13,633 nt of DNA from Candidatus Heimdallarchaeota archaeon. Lineage in GTDB: Archaea > Asgardarchaeota > Heimdallarchaeia > Hodarchaeales > LC-3. This document shows, piece after piece, positions 1 to 5,714 of the stretch; within the stretch, counting starts at the first letter, position 1; every line of letters starts with the position of its first letter. Below the pieces are notes generated by a model. It was not told the origin of the DNA. It made no database searches and worked only from the letters and a program-made list of their open reading frames with translations. The DNA lies in the NCBI GenBank assembly GCA_027364495.1, contig DAHXPE010000027.1, positions 1 through 13,633 on the forward strand. Reading direction: 5' to 3'. The translations under genes were made by a program, and so were the position numbers.

Positions 1-71
1 TAATTTGAATGAGAAAATATTTTATTATTTTACTTATTAGGAAAATAAATTAATCAAGAAATCCATAAACT

Positions 72-1193
72 TTATGAATATAGCTTAAAATGACTTATTG
101 TAAATCCTCCAGTAGTTATTGAAGATAGATTGGATTTAGTGGAATAGGCTGAATTACTAAGAGTTACAAAAGGCAAATTTAGGTTCTCAATATGTTCATC
201 AGAAATTGTCTTGTTATTTAGCGTAAAAGTCACTAAATTTGTATTATTATTAGGAATCAGACCAGTAGAATCATACAATTTAACCAAATAATGTCCATTT
301 GGTATAGAAGTTATATTATACTTGTTGTAAAGAGTTGAATTTAATTCGAAGGGAAAAATTGCTGAATAATTAGCAGGTGCATAAATATTATCAGTTGAAT
401 TTCCCTGATATTGAGTAAAGTCACAATTAAAGGTCCAGTTTAAATCAAGATTTTTTAATTGTAAATAAATATTTGGCTGTTCCGCAATTGACCTAGGATA
501 TATTGCTGTATTATTAGGAGTAATAATTGAAAAAAGAATTGAAAATTCTAAATAATTTGGCGCTAATGATATTCTCGGAAGTTGAGGAGATGAATCTAAT
601 GAGAGTTTCAAAATTTGAGCATAGGCATCGACAAATAAATTTTTTCTGCTAATGTAATTTGAGAAATTGGAAATTTTATTATTATCGACCGTAAATTGGA
701 CGGTATTTAGGGAGTAATTATAAGGTGAAACATCTCCAGCTATAAACATTTCAGTATAATAATCTCCATTTGGAATAGTAAGTCCATCTAACTTAAAAAA
801 AGACGATTCATTCTCCAGCCCAGGTTTATAATAATGACTTGAAACTAGTTGTCCACAGACATATGGATATAGGCCCTTTTCAGAAATGTAATTTCCCCCA
901 GTTTGAAAAACAAAGAAATGTGCTCTAAAAGGGGTACACGTATCAGGAGTTACAATAGTAATTGTTTGATTTAAAGTATTGACGATTGTAAAATTAATTT
1001 GAAAACCACTGCCGTTATCACCATCTACAATCGAAATATTCGTAATAATAATTAGTAAATCTGCATTTGAAGCTGTAATCTTTGTTGTTTTTATAACAGC
1101 ATTTTTATTTACCGTTGAAATACCACTGCAAACTGAGGCTGAAATTAAAATCAATAATATTAGTGAAGAAAACTGGATAGTTTTTCCTTTAAT
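72..1193 (-). CDS. Secreted protein with two tandem extracellular repeats; function unknown
   Basis: Not recognised as a named family. The first conventional start (TTG, 1154) falls inside a hydrophobic stretch. The frame stays open upstream to a TGA at 1218-1220 and restores a normal signal peptide: a Lys-rich start, then FSSLILLILISAS. I place the start at ATT 1191-1193, nine bases after a GAGGT site (1203-1207), giving about 373 residues; ACG at 1194-1196 is the alternative. Numbering from the TTG, two related segments are visible. One has IPNGDY (127-132) followed by VQFTVDNNKIS (152-162); the other has IPNGHY (284-289) followed by VTFTLNNKTIS (308-318). Each is preceded by beta-strand-like sequence, suggesting two Ig-like sandwiches. 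At least a dozen Asn-X-Ser/Thr sequons support an extracellular, glycosylated protein. There is no C-terminal membrane span and no convincing lipobox, so how it stays at the surface is unclear. Confidence 0.72.
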   Translation of the reverse strand: MKGKTIQFSSLILLILISASVCSGISTVNKNAVIKTTKITASNADLLIIITNISIVDGDNGSGFQINFTIVNTLNQTITIVTPDTCTPFRAHFFVFQTGGNYISEKGLYPYVCGQLVSSHYYKPGLENESSFFKLDGLTIPNGDYYTEMFIAGDVSPYNYSLNTVQFTVDNNKISNFSNYISRKNLFVDAYAQILKLSLDSSPQLPRISLAPNYLEFSILFSIITPNNTAIYPRSIAEQPNIYLQLKNLDLNWTFNCDFTQYQGNSTDNIYAPANYSAIFPFELNSTLYNKYNITSIPNGHYLVKLYDSTGLIPNNNTNLVTFTLNNKTISDEHIENLNLPFVTLSNSAYSTKSNLSSITTGGFTISHFKLYS

Positions 1194-1202
1194 CGTCTTA
1201 TT

Positions 1203-1207
1203 ACCTC
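1203..1207 (-). promoter_or_regulatory. Ribosome binding site that decides the start of the secreted-repeat gene
   Basis: The minus strand reads GAGGT here, nine bases before ATT 1191-1193 and six before ACG 1194-1196. No ATG, GTG or TTG lies within reach in the correct frame, so this site is the main argument for a non-standard start codon. Confidence 0.5.
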
Positions 1208-1230
1208 TTCTAATGAATCATAGTAATTTT

Positions 1231-1242
1231 TTATTTATAATT
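1231..1242 (-). promoter_or_regulatory. Probable TATA box of the secreted-repeat gene
   Basis: The minus strand reads ATTATAAATAAA. A transcript starting about 26 bases downstream of its centre would begin near 1211. That leaves room for the GAGGT site and a start at about 1193, and excludes starts further upstream. The assignment rests on spacing and composition only, in a very A+T-rich background. Confidence 0.4.
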
Positions 1243-1288
1243 TTTCATATAGTTGCATTTACCTATTAAAACACAAAATTTTCCTTTT

Positions 1289-1312
1289 AATACATTCCAA
1301 CAGGAATACATT
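1289..1312. repeat. Operator-like element between divergent genes
   Basis: AATACATT occurs twice (1289-1296 and 1305-1312), separated by CCAACAGG. The centre is also an inverted repeat: ATTCC (1294-1298), four bases, GGAAT (1303-1307). The element lies between the divergent secreted-repeat gene and the small gene at 1380, where a DNA-binding dimer could act on both. No binding protein can be named. Confidence 0.35.
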
Positions 1313-1328
1313 TCTTTCTTAATCAAAA

Positions 1329-1341
1329 TTTATTAATTTTA
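1329..1341 (+). promoter_or_regulatory. Possible TATA box of the small gene at 1380
   Basis: The sequence is TTTATTAATTTTA. A transcript starting about 26 bases downstream would begin near 1361, just ahead of an AAGGA ribosome site (1370-1374) and the ATG at 1380. The A+T-rich background makes this a weak call. Confidence 0.3.
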
Positions 1342-1379
1342 TCATCCATAAACAACTAGCCATTCTCTTAAGGATTTTT

Positions 1380-1823
1380 ATGTTATTTGAATTCTTCTCC
1401 ATTGTCTGTGATCTTTACTCTATGAAAGAAAAAATTGCTTTCCGGTTTGGAGAACCTGGCTCGATTGGCAGATATATTAATTTTGATCATCATTCTAAAG
1501 CATTTTTTCTTCCAGATGTCAGTCCTTTCACTTTTGAAAATCAGAAATTTACCACTTTAATTCTAGATCTACTTTCTGCCGATCCAGTAAATAATTCATT
1601 AACAGATAATAACAGTAGGTTATTTGCTCACCTAGCTTTTTTTGAAATCCCCTAAGAAGGAATTGAATTCAAGGATACAAAAAAGAATGTAATAGCAGAA
1701 TTGACCCATTTCAAAAAACTTGTACAAAATTATTATTCCTTTAAAATGGCTTCTGCAAAAATTACCTCAAATGCTATTATCACTGATTTACTCTTTTTTC
1801 CTCTTATTAACAATAACGGGTAA
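1380..1823 (+). pseudogene. Unrecognised small gene interrupted by an in-frame TAA
   Basis: The first open segment (1380-1655) encodes 91 residues. It begins at an ATG five bases after AAGGA and is preceded by a TATA-like element, so expression is plausible. Its stop, TAA at 1653-1655, is followed in the same frame by 55 more sense codons. These end at TAA 1821-1823, five bases before the next gene. A run that long without a stop is unusual in DNA this A+T-rich, and ending right at the next start is what an intact first gene of an operon would look like. I therefore read it as one gene of about 147 codons broken by a nonsense change, by read-through, or by a sequence error. The alternative is a genuine 91-residue protein followed by a chance open stretch. 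No family, signal peptide or catalytic motif was recognised. Confidence 0.45.
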
Positions 1824-1828
1824 TTTTT

Positions 1829-2593
1829 ATGCTCCATGAAGAACAACTACGAAAAATTCTTCCTAATGATAAATTTGTTGCTTTGAAATCATTTATTCAA
1901 AAATATACTTCTGATCCTAATGTTATTGGTTTATTCCTTACCGGTAGCTTTGTTCACGGAGATCCTGGTCCTACTTCTGATTTGGATTTATACATTATAT
2001 TGGAATCTTCTGAAACACGAACAAGAGGTAACTCTTTTGTAAATGGGACTGAAATAGAATATTTTATCAATCCCATTAGACAAGTTGAACAATATTTCAA
2101 AGATGAATACTCCGATAAAATTAATACTGCCCATATGTTTGCTAATAGTATTATTTTATATCAAAAAGGTCCAGAATTACAAAGATTAATAGAATTAGCA
2201 CAATTTTATGTTTCAAAGCCTCTTCCGGATTTAACAGAGTATGATATCTACCTTGGAAGATATTTTTTAGATGACTTACGTAAAGATTTATTAGATGCAC
2301 TTGATATAAATGATAAGATTACTTTTGAACTTGTATCTAGTGAAATTGTTGAACAACTTATCAATAATTTTGGTAAAATAAAAAAAATTTATCCAGCCAA
2401 ATCTAAACGTTTATTTCATCAAATCAATCAAATTGATTCTTCTTTTGCTAATAAACTAAAAAATTATCTTGAATGCACTGATAAAATACAAAAAAGATTT
2501 GAATTGCTAAATGAATGTATTAAGCATATTGAAAACTTATTTGGTGGCTCAAGACCAGATGATTATTCATTTACAAGTAAACTTACGGTCTAA
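1829..2593 (+). CDS. Nucleotidyltransferase-fold protein (MNT/KNTase-like) with helical C-terminal domain
   Basis: The N-terminal part (about 15-110) has the polymerase-beta-type nucleotidyltransferase signature: G39-S40 followed by SDLDL with D51 and D53, and a likely third metal ligand at E77 in a later strand. Such domains transfer a nucleotide monophosphate to a protein, RNA or small molecule, or serve as MNT antitoxins. The remainder (about 135-240) is predicted all-helical, as in kanamycin-type nucleotidyltransferases and in HEPN domains that pair with MNT. I saw no clear HEPN RxxxxH site, so a fused toxin is not supported. The key acidic residues are present, so the enzyme is probably active; its substrate is unknown. 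The start has no good ribosome site. With the preceding interrupted frame ending 5 bases upstream, it is probably translated from a shared transcript. Confidence 0.82.
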   Translation: MLHEEQLRKILPNDKFVALKSFIQKYTSDPNVIGLFLTGSFVHGDPGPTSDLDLYIILESSETRTRGNSFVNGTEIEYFINPIRQVEQYFKDEYSDKINTAHMFANSIILYQKGPELQRLIELAQFYVSKPLPDLTEYDIYLGRYFLDDLRKDLLDALDINDKITFELVSSEIVEQLINNFGKIKKIYPAKSKRLFHQINQIDSSFANKLKNYLECTDKIQKRFELLNECIKHIENLFGGSRPDDYSFTSKLTV

Positions 2594-2780
2594 GTTCTTT
2601 AAAGGGATAAAGGATCTTATATAAGTAATATCATCATCAAAATTTTTAACTATTTCAGGTATTACAATGCCAATATCTTCTAAAAATTTATCACTTTGTA
2701 AAGTAAATAATTAAATCAATTATTATTTCAGATTTTTATGATGTCATTTAAAGAATCAAACATCAAAATTAAACTAAAGG
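2594..2780. other. Intergenic stretch with TATA-like palindrome and AT-rich inverted repeat
   Basis: CTTATATAAG (2616-2625) is a palindrome containing a TATA-like core. AATAATT (2706-2712) and AATTATT (2718-2724) form a weak inverted repeat around five bases. TTTAAA near 2747-2752 is a second TATA candidate, better placed for the PaiB-type gene. A 15-codon frame (2667-2714, ATG after AGGT) could be a leader peptide but is too short to call. Confidence 0.3.
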
Positions 2781-2795
2781 ATGCTCAAACTAAGA

Positions 2796-3452
2796 ATGTA
2801 TATTCCCAAATCTTTTGTTATAACAGACGAAAACAAACTTTTTGACTTTATTAATAAATATAATTTTGGAATTATAAGTTCAATTGATATGGAAGATATG
2901 TCTATTTTTTCTAGTCATATCCCGTTTATTCTAGGTAGAAAAGAAAATGATGAACCAGTACTTTTGTGCCATTTTTCAAAAGTAAATAAGCAATGGAATA
3001 TAATTGAAAATAACCCAAAAGTTCAAATAATTTTTAATGGTCCCCACGCGTATGTTTCACCAAAATACTATGTAACTCAAAACGTTCCAACATGGAATTA
3101 CGCAACCGTACACGTAACTGGTTTGGCTCATATCATAAGGTCTCCTGAAGAACGTTATGAAACCATTAAAAAAATGGTCTTATTTCATGAGAATTCTGAC
3201 CAAGGATGGAGGTTAGAAAGCTTAGATCATGAATATGTTGAAAAAGAAATGAAAGGATTTATTGTTGTTGAAATAAGTAATTTAAAGTTATTAGGCAAAT
3301 ACAAACTGAGTCAAAACAAAGACATTGAAAATATGTCTAGTGTAATATCACATTTACTTGCAAATGGTGGCTCAGATGCTGAATGTGGTTTACTTATGAA
3401 AAAGGAGCTTGAGGCTAAATTACCAAAAAATGAGAATGAAATTATTAACTAA
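2796..3452 (+). CDS. PaiB-type FMN-binding protein (FMN_bind_2 family)
   Basis: The match to the PaiB/FMN-binding negative regulator family is clear in sequence order. From the ATG at 2796 the protein starts MYIPKSF, the usual N-terminus of the family, and then continues NKYNFGIISS, HIPF, CHFSKVNKQW, FNGPHAYVSPKYY, VPTWNYATVHVTG and KLSQNK. The fold is a split-barrel flavin-binding domain. Bacillus PaiB was described as a repressor of sporulation and protease genes, but no DNA-binding domain is evident here and the true role of archaeal members is not known; an FMN- or heme-linked reductase or sensor is possible. An ATG five codons earlier (2781) is in frame but leaves no room for a ribosome site, so I prefer 2796 (218 residues). 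The length is normal. It sits alone between short gaps. Confidence 0.9.
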   Translation: MYIPKSFVITDENKLFDFINKYNFGIISSIDMEDMSIFSSHIPFILGRKENDEPVLLCHFSKVNKQWNIIENNPKVQIIFNGPHAYVSPKYYVTQNVPTWNYATVHVTGLAHIIRSPEERYETIKKMVLFHENSDQGWRLESLDHEYVEKEMKGFIVVEISNLKLLGKYKLSQNKDIENMSSVISHLLANGGSDAECGLLMKKELEAKLPKNENEIIN

Positions 3453-3464
3453 GTTACCAATCGC

Positions 3465-3536
3465 TTTCTTTTTAAACTACTTTCAAAATAGCTTATTTAG
3501 AAAGGATAAGAAAATTTTCTCTTTTATTTTTTTATA
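3465..3536 (+). terminator. T-rich termination region after the PaiB-type gene
   Basis: TTTCTTTTT (3465-3473) and a longer pyrimidine-rich tract ending in seven T (about 3516-3536) follow the stop by 12 to 80 bases. Archaeal transcription commonly ends at plain T-runs without a hairpin. The second tract is close to the next ATG and may instead contain a TATA-like element (CTTTTATTTT, 3521-3530) placed for a nearly leaderless transcript of the beta-CASP gene. Confidence 0.4.
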
Positions 3537-3548
3537 CGTGACAACGTT

Positions 3549-5681
3549 ATGACTAATCTTACATTAACTTATCTTAAAAACCTAAGAACAATTGTCGACT
3601 CAGAAATTCTGACAAAAAGTCAGATCAAAAATATTACAGAGCCATTAGAATCCATAGAAGAACTAAATGATATTATCATTGCGTTGAAAGACAAAAATCC
3701 ATTTAAAAAAGAAAATGGTGTTTTACTCAAACTTCAAAAAATCTTATGGAATGAACTTGATATCAATGATTTACCCTGGAAAGATCAGTTATTGTATATC
3801 ATTTATATCTACTATCTATCAAATAAACTTCCTTTCATTCATGTTTTATCATTATTTAGCAAAATGAGGGCTTTTAAGCTATTTTCTGCTCATGATATTC
3901 CTTATTTTAGTTATCTTCAATTAGATGAAAAATCCTTACGCATACAATTTGATGATTGGCTTTCATTTGTAAAGGATAATGCAGAAGAACTAAGTTCTGA
4001 ATTTCCTTCGCTTGAAGATTGTGTTAATACTTATAAAGAATTATTTTCAGATGAAGTTCCAGACCATTGGAATCAAATATCATCAATTATAAATTCTCTT
4101 CTTGAACGAAAGGAATTTATGAATGAACTTCTTGATTCATGTTCTGAACAAGATTTAGAAGATATAATTGACTGGATCAATTGGTCTAAAAAGAAAGAAA
4201 TAACCAAACGAATAATAGCGTTCAGACTAAAAAAAGTCAAGGATTTTAATAATGGAGAATTATTAGACAAAACATTGAACTCTAATAAAATAACCAGCTT
4301 ACCATTATCATATTCTGTGTTAGATGAGTCAGTACAAAAATTGCCCATGACAGCTGTAACTGATAAAATGTTTGAAAATGTACCACAGCAATATATCAGT
4401 AAATGGGCTCCAAAATTTGTATATTCAGTCTCTGAACCTGAAACAAGTCCTAATATTCAAATCCTTTTTCCCGGTGGTAAACATATTGGCCATAGTGGAA
4501 TTGTTGTCAAAACCAAGAAAGGAGCTGTTTTGCTTGATTTTGGGATGTCTGTTGTCAATAACACCTTGCCAAGATGGATACCAGTTTTAGATTACATTGA
4601 CGTGGTATTATTATCTCATGCCCATGGGGATCATTCTGGTGGATTACCTCTCTTAATGAAGAATAATCCTGAATTACCTATCATTGCCAAATCAGAGACT
4701 AAAAAACTAATTAATCCCCTTCTTCATAACAACAGCACTATTTTGTCAAGAAATTATCCAAAATCAGTAATAAAAAATGATCCTGTTTTAAAACACCTAA
4801 TAAATAGAAAGAAAATCAATAATGCTCTAGATAATATTTATGAGATAAAACCTAAAGAGAGTATCAGTCTTTTTCCAGATTTTGAAATAAAAAGTTGGGA
4901 TGCAAGCCATTTATTTGGTTCAGTTGGATATGAAATTAATATTGCTGGTAAGAGATTACTTTACACTGGTGATTTTAATGCAGATGGAACATCCATATTC
5001 CCAGGTGCTAATTTTCCAACTGATGTTGACACCTTTATCTTTGATGGAACATATTATGGAAGAGAACCTATTTCAACTTCATTTCCAACTTTAAAAACTG
5101 TCTTAAGACAATCTAAACGAGTTATTATTCCTGCTTTCTCTTTAGGACGATCACAAGAAATTTTATTTCAACTAAAGAAAATGCAAGCTCATAAAAATTG
5201 GAAAATTTATATGACTGGCATGGGTGGTAAAATAGCGACAGATCTCAACATGGTCAGTGGTATGGGTCAGCCAACAGAAATTACAGGTCTACATGTTGTA
5301 CCACGTCTCGAAAGTGTCGAAGAGTTTACGGAAGGTACAATTGTTATCGCTGGACAGGGTATGTTACAGAATGGCACATCCAGAGACCTTCTAGATTTCA
5401 CAGCTGGCGATGAGGAAACAGGGGTTGTTTTTTGCGGTTATCAAGCACCATATTCATTAGGCTTTGATTTAATTAACGGAAATGGGTATTTGAAATCAAA
5501 ATATAAGCAAAAGCTCTTTAAAGTTAAAATGAGTGGACATACAAGTCCAGAAACGTTAAATACAATTCTTGACAATACATCTGGAAGTAAAATAGTCGTT
5601 CATGCTCCGGTTGATCGAGAGAATTTGATGTATAAAGATGATATAATTATTCCCTCTCAAAAAGAACCTTTTTTTGTTTAA
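3549..5681 (+). CDS. Metallo-beta-lactamase/beta-CASP RNase-type protein with unknown N-terminal region
   Basis: Residues about 303-710 form a metallo-beta-lactamase fold with an inserted beta-CASP domain, the arrangement of CPSF73, RNase J and archaeal aCPSF nucleases. Visible metal ligands are H357, H359, D361 and H362 (HAHGDH), H454 (DASHLFGSVG) and D475 (YTGDF). The beta-CASP motifs follow: acidic residue D499 (FDGTYYGRE), the IPAFSLGRSQE segment (527-537), motif B histidine H664 (MSGHTS) and motif C histidine H685. With all ligands present, an RNA endonuclease or exonuclease is expected. Residues 1-300 are helix-rich and unrecognised. They do not look like the KH domains at the N-terminus of aCPSF1, so this is a different architecture. 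The ATG has no Shine-Dalgarno site; a TATA-like stretch 20-28 bases upstream suggests a leaderless transcript. It converges on the next gene across 33 bases. Confidence 0.9.
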   Translation: MTNLTLTYLKNLRTIVDSEILTKSQIKNITEPLESIEELNDIIIALKDKNPFKKENGVLLKLQKILWNELDINDLPWKDQLLYIIYIYYLSNKLPFIHVLSLFSKMRAFKLFSAHDIPYFSYLQLDEKSLRIQFDDWLSFVKDNAEELSSEFPSLEDCVNTYKELFSDEVPDHWNQISSIINSLLERKEFMNELLDSCSEQDLEDIIDWINWSKKKEITKRIIAFRLKKVKDFNNGELLDKTLNSNKITSLPLSYSVLDESVQKLPMTAVTDKMFENVPQQYISKWAPKFVYSVSEPETSPNIQILFPGGKHIGHSGIVVKTKKGAVLLDFGMSVVNNTLPRWIPVLDYIDVVLLSHAHGDHSGGLPLLMKNNPELPIIAKSETKKLINPLLHNNSTILSRNYPKSVIKNDPVLKHLINRKKINNALDNIYEIKPKESISLFPDFEIKSWDASHLFGSVGYEINIAGKRLLYTGDFNADGTSIFPGANFPTDVDTFIFDGTYYGREPISTSFPTLKTVLRQSKRVIIPAFSLGRSQEILFQLKKMQAHKNWKIYMTGMGGKIATDLNMVSGMGQPTEITGLHVVPRLESVEEFTEGTIVIAGQGMLQNGTSRDLLDFTAGDEETGVVFCGYQAPYSLGFDLINGNGYLKSKYKQKLFKVKMSGHTSPETLNTILDNTSGSKIVVHAPVDRENLMYKDDIIIPSQKEPFFV
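5669..5675 (+). terminator. T-run terminator at the end of the beta-CASP gene
   Basis: Seven consecutive T fall within the last codons (Phe-Phe-Val) just before the stop, followed by GTTTA. This is a typical archaeal intrinsic stop, placed unusually inside the coding end because the gap to the convergent gene is only 33 bases. Confidence 0.45.
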
Positions 5682-5686
5682 AAAAA
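5680..5686 (-). terminator. T-run terminator of the 851-residue membrane protein gene
   Basis: The plus strand has seven A here, so the minus transcript ends in seven U about 29 bases after its stop. Together with 5669-5675 it makes a compact two-way terminator between convergent genes. Confidence 0.45.
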
Positions 5687-5714
5687 TGTAATTAAAGTAG
5701 TAATCGAAATCCTT

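Noticed and set aside
1149..1160. Lipoprotein signal in the secreted-repeat protein (SVC)
   Set aside because: The residue before the cysteine is Val, not Gly/Ala/Ser, so a lipobox is not supported.
2230..2593. HEPN toxin domain fused to the nucleotidyltransferase
   Set aside because: The C-terminal part is helical but I could not find the RxxxxH active-site motif, so only a generic helical domain is claimed.
2667..2714. 15-codon frame with an AGGT site before the PaiB-type gene
   Set aside because: Too short to support; no run of regulatory codons and no attenuator-like hairpin after it. Noted only as a possible leader peptide.
2738..2845. 35-codon frame starting ATGATG and overlapping the PaiB-type start
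   Set aside because: It is out of frame with the recognised gene, lacks a ribosome site and overlaps conserved PaiB coding sequence.
4073..4348. 91-codon minus-strand open frame inside the beta-CASP gene
   Set aside because: It lies wholly within a well-supported gene in another frame, has no ribosome site and no recognisable product; a shadow of the real gene.
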